64,000 bases of DNA from the NCBI GenBank assembly GCA_020632915.1, contig JACKEP010000012.1, positions 62,001 through 126,000 on the forward strand, given 5' to 3'. The translations under genes and the position numbers were made by a program. Below, piece after piece: positions 44,165 to 53,493 of the stretch. The stretch comes from Alphaproteobacteria bacterium (GTDB lineage: Bacteria; Myxococcota_A; UBA796; GCA-2862545). How positions within the stretch are numbered: the first letter of the stretch is position 1; the number at the start of each line of letters is the position of its first letter. The notes beneath the pieces were generated by a model that had not been told where the DNA came from, did not search any database, and saw only the letters and a list, made by a program, of their open reading frames with translations.

Positions 44165-45916
44165 TCAGGCCTCTGCGGGCGTGTCCTGGAACTGCTGGCG
44201 GAAGAGCTCGGCGTAGCGGCCGTCGGCGGCGAGCAGCGTGGCGTGGTTGCCGAGCTCGACGATGCGGCCTTTCTCGAGCACCGCGATCCGATCGGCGTGG
44301 ACGATCGTGGACAGGCGGTGGGCGATCACGAGCGTGGTCTTCGCGGCGAGGATCGCGTCGGTGGCGTCCTGGATGCGCGCCTCGGTGAGGGAGTCGACGC
44401 TGGCAGTGGCCTCGTCGAGGATGACCACCTGCGGGTCGTAGGCCATCGTGCGCGCGAACGACAGCAGCTGGGCCTCGCCCGAGGACAGGTTGCGCCCGCC
44501 CTCCTCGATGTGGCCGTCGAGGCCTCCGAGCCGCTGCACCACGGCCTCCGCCCGCACGAGGCGGATGGCCTCGCGCAGCGTCGCGTCGTCGATGTCGCGC
44601 CCGAGCGTGAGGTTGAAGCGCACGTCGCCGGGGAACAGCTGCACGTCCTGGTGGACGCTGCCGATCGCGTGGCGGACGGTGGCGGTGGGCAGCTCCTGCA
44701 GGGGCACCCCGTCCAGCGTGATGCGGCCCGTCCAGCCCTCGTAGGCGCGGGTGAGCAGCTTGCCGATGGTGGTCTTGCCCGAGCCGGTGCGGCCGACGAG
44801 GGCGACGACCTCGCCGGGCTGCAGCTCGAGCGAGACGTCGGACAGCACCGGCGGCCCGTCGCCGTAGGCGAAGGTGACGTGCTCGAGCGCCACGTGCCCG
44901 CGCGGCGCCGGCAGGCTGCCCGTGCCCTCGTGGATGTGCTCGTGGGTCTCCAGGAGCCCGAAGATCTTGGACAGCGCGGCGCCCGCTCGCTGGATGACCG
45001 CGATCTTCGCGGACAGTTCCTGGATGGGGCGGAAGAGCTTGTTCACGTACTCGATGAACGCGGCGAGCACGCCGGCGGTGGCGACGGTGCCGAACAGGCC
45101 ACCGCTTCCGTACCAGAGCATCAGCGCCAGCGTGATCGACGTGAAGCCGTCGACCGTGGCGTACATCAGCGCGTCGAACACGTTCGTGCGGATGGTGGCG
45201 TCGCGGTAGCGGTAGAGGCGCTCGTCGAACATCGCCAGGGTGCGCGCCTCGTCGCGGTACAGCTGCACGATCGGGATGCCCTCCAGACGCTCCGACAGGT
45301 AGGCGTTGAGGTCGGACAGGCTCGTGCGCACCAGGTGGTAGAGCGTGCGCAGCCGGCGCCGGAGCAGCTCGACGACGAGTGCCAGCGGCGGACCGACGAG
45401 CAGCAGGGCCAGCGTGAGTCGGGCGTCGAGCCACAGCATGGCGCCGAGCACCAGCGTGACCTGGCAGATGTCCATGAAGATGGTGAGCGCGCCCGCCGTG
45501 AGCGTCTCGCCGAGCGCCTCCACGTCGTTGGTGGCGCGGGTGAGCAGGCGCCCGGTGGGCGTGCGGTCGAAGTGACGCTGCGCCAGCTTCAGGGTGTGGG
45601 TGTAGACCGCGCGCCGGACGTCGGTGATCGTGCGCATCGCGGCGTAGGACAGGGCGAGCGTGTGCCCGGTCTCGGTGAGGAACCCGGTCACCACCGCGGC
45701 GAGGAAGAACAGCGCCACCCGCTGCAGGCCGGGGAGGTCGCCCGGGGTGATGTAGCGATCGATCGCCTGCTGCAGCAGCCACGGCTGCAGCGCCACCAGG
45801 ATCGCGGTGAACGGGGCGAGCGCCAGCGCCAGCGCGTAGAGGCGACCGTGGCGCTTGAGGAAGGGCCACAGGCTCACCCACAGCGACGCGTCGGAGCGGT
45901 CGTGATCCTCGCTCAT
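44165..45916 (-). CDS. ABC exporter half-transporter B (catalytically competent)
   Basis: A 583-residue type-IV ABC exporter with six membrane helices and a nucleotide-binding domain. Walker A is GRTGSGKTT, the signature is LSSGEAQLL (not LSGGQ), Walker B is VVILDEATASVD with the catalytic Glu, and the switch is AHRLST. It is of the MdlB/TM288 type. ATG at 45916 overlaps the stop of the partner gene (ATGA), so both are made together. With the partner's Asp at the catalytic position, the non-LSGGQ signature here would form the degenerate ATP site, as known for heterodimeric exporters. Substrate unknown: drug, lipid or peptide. Confidence 0.9.
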   Translation of the reverse strand: MSEDHDRSDASLWVSLWPFLKRHGRLYALALALAPFTAILVALQPWLLQQAIDRYITPGDLPGLQRVALFFLAAVVTGFLTETGHTLALSYAAMRTITDVRRAVYTHTLKLAQRHFDRTPTGRLLTRATNDVEALGETLTAGALTIFMDICQVTLVLGAMLWLDARLTLALLLVGPPLALVVELLRRRLRTLYHLVRTSLSDLNAYLSERLEGIPIVQLYRDEARTLAMFDERLYRYRDATIRTNVFDALMYATVDGFTSITLALMLWYGSGGLFGTVATAGVLAAFIEYVNKLFRPIQELSAKIAVIQRAGAALSKIFGLLETHEHIHEGTGSLPAPRGHVALEHVTFAYGDGPPVLSDVSLELQPGEVVALVGRTGSGKTTIGKLLTRAYEGWTGRITLDGVPLQELPTATVRHAIGSVHQDVQLFPGDVRFNLTLGRDIDDATLREAIRLVRAEAVVQRLGGLDGHIEEGGRNLSSGEAQLLSFARTMAYDPQVVILDEATASVDSLTEARIQDATDAILAAKTTLVIAHRLSTIVHADRIAVLEKGRIVELGNHATLLAADGRYAELFRQQFQDTPAEA

Positions 45917-47742
45917 GCGCCCTCCGCCTGCTGCTGCTGCCACGTGTCGCGGTAGGGGCCAGGGCGGGCCTGGAGCTCGGCGGGCGTGCCGAAGTCGACC
46001 ATACGGCCGCCGTCGAGCACGAGCACGTGGTCGGCGTGCTGCAGCGCCGACACGCGGTGGGCGACGATGACCGTGGTGGTGCGGCCGCTGTCGCCCCGAC
46101 CCCGGATCGTGCCGATCAGCTCGGTCTCCGTGGCGTGGTCGACCGCGGAGAGCACGTCATCGAGCAGCAAGAGGTGGTGTTCGCGCACGAGGCCGCGGGC
46201 CAACGCCGTGCGCTGCCGCTGCCCGCCAGACAGGCGGACGCCGGACTCGCCGACGAGCGTGCCGGTGCCGTCGGGCAGGGCCTCGATGTCGGGCGACAGG
46301 GCGGCGAGCCCCACCGCGCGGGAGAGGCGCTCGGGGTCGTCGGCGCCGAGCAGGATGTTGTCGGCCATGGACTCGCTGAACAGGAAGGGGCGCTGGGGCA
46401 CGAGCGTCATCCGCTCGCGCCAGGCGTCGAGGTCGAGGTCGAGGACGTCGACCCCGTCGACGAACACCGTGCCCCGGGGCGGGTTGTACATGCGCGACAC
46501 CAGCTGCAGCAGCGTGGTCTTGCCGGACCCGGTGAGGCCGAGGATGCCGAGCGTGCCGCCGGCCGGCACCGTGAGGCTGATGCCCTGGAGCGTGGGGGCG
46601 TCGCCGCCCGGGTAGGTGAAGTGCAGATCGCGCAGCTCCAGCGCCGGCGCGCGTGGCGCCGGCACCACCGGCACCGCACCCGGGCCGGACAGCTCGGGGC
46701 GGTCGGCCGGCTCGCCGTCGATCGCGTCGATGCGCTCGAGCGCCGCCTGGGCCTGCTTGATGACGCTGTAGATGAACGACGTCGCGCGCAGCGGGCGGGT
46801 GACGTAGGCGACGAGGGTGGTGAAGGCGACGAGCTCGCCCACCGTGATCTCGCCCCGCATCGCCATCGGGCCGCCGAAGTAGAGCAGCAGGAACAGGTTG
46901 ACGTCGGCGGCGAACGCCAGCGTGGGACCCAGCAACGCGCGGATCCAGGCCTGCTGGAGCATCGTGTCGAGGTAGGCGCCGTTGCGCGCGTCGAACTGGT
47001 CGGCGAAGGCGTCCTCGGCCACGAAGCCCTGCACGGTGGCCACGCCGCGGTAGCTGGCGAGGATGTGGGACGACAGCGCGGCCGCCTCGATCTGCAGGCG
47101 ACGCATCAGGTGGAACATGCGCTGGATGAACACCTGCACGACGACCAGGGCGACCGCCAGCGGCACCACCAGGTAGAGCGTGAGCTGGGGCGACAGGCGC
47201 GCCATCGCGCCGCCGGCAAAGCCCACGGCGAGCACGGCGTTGACCACCTGCAGCACGCCGAAGCCGGCGAGCAGCCTCAGCATGTTGACGTCGGACGACA
47301 CCCGGCTGAACAGGTCGCCCGTCTCGTAGCGGCGCAGGAACGCGGGCTGGTGGCGCAGCATCGCCGCGAACAGGTCGCGCTTGAGCGCGGCCTCCACCAG
47401 CCGGCCCGGCGTGAAGTAGAGCACCCGCGACAGCGTGCGCACGGCGATGATCACCAGGCCCATGAGGGCCACGGCGATCGCGGATCGCAGGACCACGCTG
47501 CGGTCGCCGCCGTGGGCGAGGGCATCGACGCCCTCGGCGACGTACATCGGGATGGTGACCGACAGCCACGTGGTGGCCACGAGCGCGGCGGTGCCGCCCA
47601 GGTACCAGGGCCAGAACGGCAGCATGTAGCGGCGCGCGAAGCGCAGGGTGGACGACACGGCGACCTCGGCGAGCCCGAGGGCGTAACCACGTCGCCGCGA
47701 GCGCGGGGCGGATCCGGACCGACCGTCACGCGGTGCGGTCAT
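45913..47742 (-). CDS. ABC exporter half-transporter A (degenerate catalytic site)
   Basis: A 609-residue partner of the exporter gene downstream, of the MdlA/TM287 type. It has six membrane helices, Walker A GLTGSGKTT, a canonical signature LSGGQRQRTALARGL and Walker B LLLLDDVLSAVD, where Asp replaces the catalytic Glu, and the switch AHRVSA. The Asp-for-Glu change is characteristic of the weaker site in heterodimeric ABC exporters. The N-terminal 30 residues are basic. It starts 12 bases after the PEP carboxylase stop; a shared transcript is possible. Confidence 0.9.
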   Translation of the reverse strand: MTAPRDGRSGSAPRSRRRGYALGLAEVAVSSTLRFARRYMLPFWPWYLGGTAALVATTWLSVTIPMYVAEGVDALAHGGDRSVVLRSAIAVALMGLVIIAVRTLSRVLYFTPGRLVEAALKRDLFAAMLRHQPAFLRRYETGDLFSRVSSDVNMLRLLAGFGVLQVVNAVLAVGFAGGAMARLSPQLTLYLVVPLAVALVVVQVFIQRMFHLMRRLQIEAAALSSHILASYRGVATVQGFVAEDAFADQFDARNGAYLDTMLQQAWIRALLGPTLAFAADVNLFLLLYFGGPMAMRGEITVGELVAFTTLVAYVTRPLRATSFIYSVIKQAQAALERIDAIDGEPADRPELSGPGAVPVVPAPRAPALELRDLHFTYPGGDAPTLQGISLTVPAGGTLGILGLTGSGKTTLLQLVSRMYNPPRGTVFVDGVDVLDLDLDAWRERMTLVPQRPFLFSESMADNILLGADDPERLSRAVGLAALSPDIEALPDGTGTLVGESGVRLSGGQRQRTALARGLVREHHLLLLDDVLSAVDHATETELIGTIRGRGDSGRTTTVIVAHRVSALQHADHVLVLDGGRMVDFGTPAELQARPGPYRDTWQQQQAEGA

Positions 47743-47754
47743 CCGATGTCCGCT

Positions 47755-50538
47755 TCACCCCGTGTTGCGCAGGCCCTGGGCGACCCCGTTCAGCGTGGTG
47801 CCGAGCGCCTCGGTGAGCGCCGCGCGCTCGGGCGCGTCGTCCGGGAGCGCCCGCTGGCGTCGGAGCAGGCTGATCTGCAGCAGGTTCAGCACGTCGACGT
47901 ACGGGTTGCGCAGCGCGATCGAGGAGCGGAGCACCGGCGCGTCGTGCAGCAGGGTGGGCGTGCCTCGGATGGCGCGCACGTGGGTGACCGTGCGCTCCAG
48001 CTCGGCGGCGAGCTCGTCGAACAGGGCGCCGTCCCCGTCGAGGGCGTGCACGTAGGCAGCCGCGATCTCGACGTCGGCCTTGGCGCACACCATCTCCAGC
48101 TTGCCCAGCAGGTCGTCGAAGAACGGCCACACCTGCGCCATGCGCTGCAGGGTGGGCAGCTCGCCACGGTCGATGGCGGCCTGCAGCGCCGAGCCCACGC
48201 CGAGCCAGCCCGGCAGCATCAGCCGCGTCTGGGTCCACCCGAAGACCCACGGGATCGCGCGGATCCCCTTCATCGTGCCCGCACCGCGCTCGCGCCACGC
48301 CGGCCGGCTGCCGAAGTGCACGTGGGCGAGCTCGCGCACGGGGGTGGTGCCCAGGAACAGGTGGTAGACGCGGTCCTGCTCGTGGACGAGGCCGCGGAAC
48401 ACCGGCAGCGCGTCGGCCGCGAGGCGATCGACGACGTCGCGGAACGTGGCGACCTCTGCCGGGTCGACGTCGGCGCGCCAGTCCTGACGGCTCGCCTGGA
48501 GCACGCCGGTGAGCATCACCTCCAGGCTGCGGTCCGCGATCTCGGGCAGGCCGAACTTCTGGCTGATGACCTCGCCCTGTTCGGTGATCTTGATGCGGTC
48601 GTCGACGGTGCCGGGCGGCAGCGCCGACAGCGCGCGGTAGACCGGCGACCCGCCACCCCGGCCGACCGTGCCGCCCCGCCCGTGGAACAGCGTGAGGGCG
48701 ACCCCGTGCTCGGCGGCGACCTCGGCCAGCGCCTCCTGGGCGCGGTACAGCGCCCACGCCGCGGGGAGGACACCGGCGTCCTTGGCCGAGTCCGAGTAGC
48801 CGAGCATGATCTCCTGGTGGTGACCACGGGCCTGGAGCTGGCGACGGTAGGCGGGGTCGGCGAACAGCTCGCGCATCACACCGGGCGCGGCGATGAGGTC
48901 GTCGAGCGTCTCGAACAGGGGCACCACGTCGATCGTGCTGCGCGGCGCGACGTCGTCCCCACCGGACAGGTCGACCAGCCCCGCCTCGCGGGCGAGCAGC
49001 AGCACGCGCAGCAGATCGGCCGCACCCCGCGTCATCGAGATGATGTAGGTGGCGGCGGCTGCGGCGCCCGACTCGGCCTGCACGGTGCGCATCGCGTCGA
49101 ACACCGCGGCGACCTTGGCGGGCTCGTCGGGGAGGTGGACGTTGGGCCCGAGCAGGGGACGGCGGCCCAGCAGCTCGGCGGTGAGGCCCACGCGGTCGAG
49201 GCGGTCGACCCCCGTGGCGTCGCAGATCGCGTCGACCGCGCGGGTGTGGGCCTCGCTGTCCTCCCGCACGTCGAGCAGCAGCCCGAACAGGCCGTGGGTG
49301 CGCACCTGGCGCCGGAGCGGCTCGACCAGGGTGCGGCACGCGCGCACCGCGCCGCCGGCCACCAGGGCATCGGCCACGAGGTCGAGGTCGGCGAGCAGGG
49401 CGTCGGCGTCGTCGTAGGCCGCCGGGAACGGTGCCGGCGCGCCCGCGTCGTGCGAGGCGATGCGGTCGGCGGTGGCCTGCAACCGGGCGCGCACGTAGGT
49501 CAGCTTCAGGCGGATCGGCTCCTCGGCGTCCCGTCGGCTGTTCTCGTCCCACACGTCCGGCAGCAGGGCCCGGTCGCGCTCGAGCGACGCGCGCAGGCCG
49601 GGGTGGTCGCCGGTGAGGCGTGACGACACGGACAGGTGGTGCACGAGGTCACCGACCTGGGCGGCGTACAGCCCGAGCATCCGGTGGGTGGCGCGCCGCG
49701 TGGCGGCCAGCGTCGTGGCCGGCGTCACGAACGGGTTGCCGTCGCGGTCGCCGCCCACCCAGGTGCCCGGCCTCAGGCGCGGCGGCTGGGGCAGGGGGCG
49801 ATCGTAGGCGTGGGCGTAGGCGTCGGCGAGGCCGCCGATCACGCGCGCCGTGGCGTCGACCAGCCGGTCTTCCAGGTACCACAGCACCGTGCTGACCTCG
49901 TCGAGCACGCTCGGGCGGTCGCGTCGCACCTCCGACGTGCGCCACAACAGCTCGACCTCGGTCTCGATCGCGGCGTGCTGACGGCCTCGTCGGTGGGCCG
50001 GGCGGTCGTCGGCCTCGAGCAGCGCGTCGGCCACGCGCGCCTGGATCGACAGCACGGAGCGACGGGTGGCCTCGGTGGGGTGGGCCGTGAGCACCGGGCG
50101 AACGTCCAGCTTCGCGATCATCGCGGCGACGCTGTCGGCGTCGAGCCCGGCCTCCTTGCACCCCTGGATCCACCACCGCGACGACCCCGCCTGCGGCGGT
50201 AGGTCCGGCTGGTCGGCGTAGGTGCGACGCCGGCGCACACGGTGCACCTGCTCGGCGGTGTTGATCAGCAGGAAGAACAGGGTGAACGCACGCGCGACCA
50301 CCGTGGCGACCGGCACGGGCAGCGTGTCGACGCGGCCGAGCAGCGCGGACAGGTCCGGCGCGCCCGCTTCCCCCAGGCGTCGCGCACGGCAGGCGACCCG
50401 CAGGGACTCGACGGCCTCGTAGGCGTCACGCCCCTCCAGGCGCTCGATGACCTTGCCCAGCGTCGACGCCAGCAGGCGGACGTCGTCGTGGAGGGGGCGG
50501 TCCTGCTCGCGGACGGGGGGACGCGGTGCGGCGGACAT
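47755..50538 (-). CDS. ppc: Phosphoenolpyruvate carboxylase
   Basis: A 927-residue PEP carboxylase that makes oxaloacetate from PEP and bicarbonate. Conserved blocks are LTAHPTEATRR with the catalytic His near residue 145, VGGDRDGNPFVT, GYSDSAKDAG, FHGRGGTVGRGGG (the mobile loop) and the C-terminal QGLRNTG, with the last Gly at the terminus. These follow the bacterial type in order and spacing. ATG at 50538. The short gene upstream ends 12 bases before it, and the ABC exporter genes follow, so a four-gene transcript is possible though function is unrelated. Confidence 0.96.
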   Translation of the reverse strand: MSAAPRPPVREQDRPLHDDVRLLASTLGKVIERLEGRDAYEAVESLRVACRARRLGEAGAPDLSALLGRVDTLPVPVATVVARAFTLFFLLINTAEQVHRVRRRRTYADQPDLPPQAGSSRWWIQGCKEAGLDADSVAAMIAKLDVRPVLTAHPTEATRRSVLSIQARVADALLEADDRPAHRRGRQHAAIETEVELLWRTSEVRRDRPSVLDEVSTVLWYLEDRLVDATARVIGGLADAYAHAYDRPLPQPPRLRPGTWVGGDRDGNPFVTPATTLAATRRATHRMLGLYAAQVGDLVHHLSVSSRLTGDHPGLRASLERDRALLPDVWDENSRRDAEEPIRLKLTYVRARLQATADRIASHDAGAPAPFPAAYDDADALLADLDLVADALVAGGAVRACRTLVEPLRRQVRTHGLFGLLLDVREDSEAHTRAVDAICDATGVDRLDRVGLTAELLGRRPLLGPNVHLPDEPAKVAAVFDAMRTVQAESGAAAAATYIISMTRGAADLLRVLLLAREAGLVDLSGGDDVAPRSTIDVVPLFETLDDLIAAPGVMRELFADPAYRRQLQARGHHQEIMLGYSDSAKDAGVLPAAWALYRAQEALAEVAAEHGVALTLFHGRGGTVGRGGGSPVYRALSALPPGTVDDRIKITEQGEVISQKFGLPEIADRSLEVMLTGVLQASRQDWRADVDPAEVATFRDVVDRLAADALPVFRGLVHEQDRVYHLFLGTTPVRELAHVHFGSRPAWRERGAGTMKGIRAIPWVFGWTQTRLMLPGWLGVGSALQAAIDRGELPTLQRMAQVWPFFDDLLGKLEMVCAKADVEIAAAYVHALDGDGALFDELAAELERTVTHVRAIRGTPTLLHDAPVLRSSIALRNPYVDVLNLLQISLLRRQRALPDDAPERAALTEALGTTLNGVAQGLRNTG

Positions 50539-50549
50539 GGGGGCTCCGG

Positions 50550-51035
50550 TCAGCGGGGGTCGACGCGCACGTCGATGCGCCCGGCGAGGACGTCACGGCC
50601 GATGCGCAGCGTCGCGCCCGGGCCGGGCTCGGGAAGGTCGGCGTGCAGCACGAGCGCGCGGGGGCCCGCGGTGTCGAGGCGCACCCGGCGGGGGCGCACC
50701 GGTCCTGCGGGCGGGTCGAGGGTGGTGGTGGCGCAGGTGGGGTCGAGGATCGCGTGCACGGCGACGTCGTCGACCCACGCGGCGGTCTGCCACGGCACGA
50801 CCGTGCGCTCGACGGCGACCGTCAGCAGGTCGGGAGACACGCGAAGCTCCGGCAGGTCCGGCAGCACGACCTCGGGGTCGGGGACGCCCTGCAGCGCCGC
50901 AGGGTCCGGCAGCGCGAGCAGATCCCGCGGCGACGTCGGCAGCGGCGGGATCGGGCCCGCATCCGGCTCGACGTCGGCGAGCGGCTCGGGCTCGCGCACC
51001 GCGTGACCGGGCATCGGCGGAAGGGGCTCGGTCAT
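50550..51035 (-). CDS. Hypothetical 161-residue protein
   Basis: No family recognised. The first 75 residues are Pro/Asp/Glu/Leu-rich and probably disordered (MTEPLPPMPG onwards). The rest alternates Val/Leu with polar residues (LLTVAVERTVV, RALVLHADLP, IDVRVDPR) like a small beta domain. ATG at 51035 has GGAG nine bases upstream; an earlier start adds a Trp/Arg-rich leader. It ends 12 bases before ppc and is likely transcribed with it. Confidence 0.6.
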   Translation of the reverse strand: MTEPLPPMPGHAVREPEPLADVEPDAGPIPPLPTSPRDLLALPDPAALQGVPDPEVVLPDLPELRVSPDLLTVAVERTVVPWQTAAWVDDVAVHAILDPTCATTTLDPPAGPVRPRRVRLDTAGPRALVLHADLPEPGPGATLRIGRDVLAGRIDVRVDPR

Positions 51036-51147
51036 CGTCGCTCCGGGCCACCCGAGCGCACGGTGCAGCGGGCGTCGCAACCGGTGCGGCGGCAGGCACG
51101 CGCGTTCGGGGCGCGTGCTCCGGGTAACGCGGCGTGCCGCGACGGCG

Positions 51148-51423
51148 TCAGTAGCCGCCGGTCTTCTTCCAGGCGCCCGCGTTGACGATGATCAGCATGA
51201 TGCCGCCGATCACCACGAGCGGGATGCTGTAGTTCGACGCGGGGAGCAGCTCGATGTTGTCGAGCCCGGAGAATCCGACCAGCGCGAAGTTGCTGTTCAT
51301 GTCGCCGCCGGGCCAGCCGAAGCTGTAGAACAGGTTCACGATGCCGAAGCCCAGGCACAGGCCGCCCGCGACGAGCAGCGCGAGATCGAAGGGGAACACG
51401 TCGTTCTTAGTGTTGTCGGCCAC
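51148..51423 (-). CDS. Small two-helix membrane protein
   Basis: A 91-residue protein starting at GTG 51423. It has two membrane segments (LALLVAGGLCLGFGIVNLFY and IPLVVIGGIMLIIVNAG), a short loop with GGDMNSN between them and a basic C-terminus (WKKTGGY). No family recognised. It lies 112 bases before the 161-residue gene on the same strand and is divergent from the prenyl-synthase homologue. Confidence 0.6.
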   Translation of the reverse strand: MADNTKNDVFPFDLALLVAGGLCLGFGIVNLFYSFGWPGGDMNSNFALVGFSGLDNIELLPASNYSIPLVVIGGIMLIIVNAGAWKKTGGY

Positions 51424-51573
51424 GGCGGTCGCACTCCGGAGAAGTGAGGGGCCCTTGTAGCGCAAGGCTCCGGGCGACGCCACGTGACAGGGTGTTGCAC
51501 GCGCAGCGTCGGATCACGCCCCGCGCCCGCCACTTCCGGGACCGGTTACGGCGCTGCGTCGGGAGGTGCCCGC

Positions 51574-52614
51574 GTGCGCGACGAGCTCGAGCAGATGATC
51601 CAGTCGGTGGCCCGCGGGGGCGACTGGCTCGGCAACGCTGCCGGCGTCGTCGCCACCGATCTTGCCGACGACTCCCACCTGGGCGACCTCCTCGACGCGG
51701 CCGAGCCCGACGAGGACACGGTCCAGTTCCTCCGGTCCAGCCGCCTGCCGCGGCTGCGCCCCATCCTGGTGGTGCTCGCGGCCCGCGCGTCCGGTGGCGG
51801 CGAGGTCGACCCGGAGCTGCAATACGCTGCCGAGCTGCTCTACGCGGCCCTCGCCGTGCACGACGCCGCCATCGGCCCCCGCCACAACAAGCGGCGCACC
51901 CTCGCGCGGCGGATGCTCCGCGGTGTCGGCTGGATGGGCAGCAACCGCACGCTGCTGCGCGCGATGGAGCTCGTGCGCCACGCGCCCAGCCCCGAGGTGA
52001 TGGGCGATCTGATCGACACGCTGTCGGCGTTCCACGACGGCGAGGAGGTCGCTGCCGCCGTGCGCGAGGGCCGCGTGCCCGACATCGCGGCCTGGCAGGA
52101 GCACGCCGACGGCCAGATCGGTGCGATCTTCGGCTTCTGCTGTCGGGTGGGGGCCCACGTCGCGGGCGTCGGTGCGGGTCAGCTGTCGGCCTTCTCCCGG
52201 TTCGGCAAGCACCTCGGCCGCATGTGGCACGTGGCCGAGGACGTCGTGCTGCTCGGCGACACCCAGGGGGTCGAGTACCTGGGCGGTCGCGCGCTGGCCG
52301 GTCGGCCGATGCTCCCGGTGGCCGTCGCGGTCGAGCGGGACCCCACGCTGGCTGCGAGCTGGCAGCGCCTGGTCACCGAGCACGACGCCGAGGCCGCCGC
52401 CGCGATGTTCGCGGGCCTGCGCGCCACCCGCGCGGTCCACGGCACGCGGGAGTGGATGGCCCGGGAGCACTGGGCCGCCCGCCAGGCGCTCACGCGCTTC
52501 GAGCCCTCGCCCTACCGCCACGCGCTCGAGCGCCTCGCGTCTGGTCTGGCCCGCGCGCCCTACGAGGATCGGGCGCCAGAGCTGCCCAGCTACGTCGACG
52601 CCGACGAGCGCTGA
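51574..52614 (+). CDS. Isoprenyl-diphosphate-synthase homologue with lost Asp motifs
   Basis: A 346-residue all-helical protein. LRPILVVLAARASGG (61-75), AAELLYAALAVHDAAIG (85-101), GAIFGFCCRVGAHVAGV (183-199) and FGKHLGRMWHVAEDVVLL (210-227), then a GRPMLPVAVA block, line up with the classic trans-prenyl synthase order. The two Asp-rich motifs are changed. HDDxxD reads HDAAIG, and the second DDxxD reads EDVVL. Mg-diphosphate binding should be lost, so the enzyme may be inactive or do another reaction. GTG at 51574 follows GGGAGG. It is a lone gene next to a lipase-like gene on the other strand. Confidence 0.7.
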   Translation: MRDELEQMIQSVARGGDWLGNAAGVVATDLADDSHLGDLLDAAEPDEDTVQFLRSSRLPRLRPILVVLAARASGGGEVDPELQYAAELLYAALAVHDAAIGPRHNKRRTLARRMLRGVGWMGSNRTLLRAMELVRHAPSPEVMGDLIDTLSAFHDGEEVAAAVREGRVPDIAAWQEHADGQIGAIFGFCCRVGAHVAGVGAGQLSAFSRFGKHLGRMWHVAEDVVLLGDTQGVEYLGGRALAGRPMLPVAVAVERDPTLAASWQRLVTEHDAEAAAAMFAGLRATRAVHGTREWMAREHWAARQALTRFEPSPYRHALERLASGLARAPYEDRAPELPSYVDADER

Positions 52615-52649
52615 CCCGCGGGGACCGTCGGGCGCGGTGACGATCCGCG

Positions 52650-53402
52650 TCAGGCCGTGCAGAGCGCCCTGACGACCGCGTCGTGGGCCTCCCGGGCGAA
52701 GAGGAGCCCGTTGTGGCCGTGGCCGGCGAGCACCACCTCGTGCACCCCGTCGATGCGCGCGCGCTGGGGCGGGAACACCTGGTGGTCGTACCGGGCGCGC
52801 ACCACCGTGGTGGGCACCGGCTCGTCCCCGTCGGCCAGGCGGGCGACCCACGGCCCGCGCGGATCGAGGGCCTCGCCGAGCGCGCCGGGCACGAACCGAT
52901 GCAACGACGTCCCGGCGTGGGGGCCGCCCAGCGACACGAACCGTCGCACGACGCGGGCGCCGTCGCCGTCCTTGATCCAGGCCCGGCACGCGACCGCGCC
53001 CAGGGAGTGACCGACGAGGTCGACGGCGCCGTGTGCGGCGGCGAGCGGGCGAGCCTGGTCGGCGATGCGCGCGACGATGTCGGGCAGGCGCACACCGAAC
53101 GACGGGTAGCCGACGAACGCCACGGCGGGCACGCCAGCGTCGAGCAGGCGCCGGGCCAGGGGACGGAGCAGCGCCGGTGCGGCCAGGTAGCCGTGCACCA
53201 GCACCACGGGGACAGCGCCCTCGACGGGGTGCGGCGCGGGGAGCGGTCCGCCTCCCGTCAGCACCAGCAGCCCGCCGCGTGCGATGGCGCCGGCCTCGCG
53301 CACGGACGTCGCGACGACGTCGCGGACGTGACCGAGGGTGGGCAGGGCGTGGCGAGCGGTGGCCTCGAGCATCGGCGTCCGGGAGGCTGACGGCCGCACC
53401 AT
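52650..53402 (-). CDS. Alpha/beta-hydrolase (lipase-like)
   Basis: A 250-residue serine hydrolase. It has an oxyanion motif VVLVHGYLAAP, the nucleophile elbow VGHSLGAVACRAW, an Asp following ARYDHQVF and a His in AGHGHNGLL. The FVSLGGPHAGT sequence after the elbow is typical of lipase class 2/PGAP1-like enzymes. No clear signal peptide, but the first 50 residues contain a hydrophobic run (GAIARGGLLVLTGGG). The start is uncertain: ATG 53402, the adjacent GTG 53399 or ATG 53372, none with a good ribosome site. Confidence 0.85.
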   Translation of the reverse strand: MVRPSASRTPMLEATARHALPTLGHVRDVVATSVREAGAIARGGLLVLTGGGPLPAPHPVEGAVPVVLVHGYLAAPALLRPLARRLLDAGVPAVAFVGYPSFGVRLPDIVARIADQARPLAAAHGAVDLVGHSLGAVACRAWIKDGDGARVVRRFVSLGGPHAGTSLHRFVPGALGEALDPRGPWVARLADGDEPVPTTVVRARYDHQVFPPQRARIDGVHEVVLAGHGHNGLLFAREAHDAVVRALCTA

Positions 53403-53464
53403 GCCACGCGGACGCGTCGTGGGTGGCGATCGTCACCGTTCCGGACGGATTCGAGACACCTCGG

Positions 53465-53493
53465 TGCAACGAACGGGGGTGTACGGCGTTGCA
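53465..53493. promoter_or_regulatory. Inverted repeat TGCAACG-N15-CGTTGCA
   Basis: Perfect 7-base arms with 15 bases between, 60 bases upstream of the lipase-like gene and inside the long non-coding region. The spacing fits a dimeric regulator or a hairpin. Confidence 0.35.

Noticed and set aside
46027..49623. 1198-residue plus-strand frame
   Set aside because: Antisense to the ABC exporter and PEP carboxylase genes, both unambiguous.
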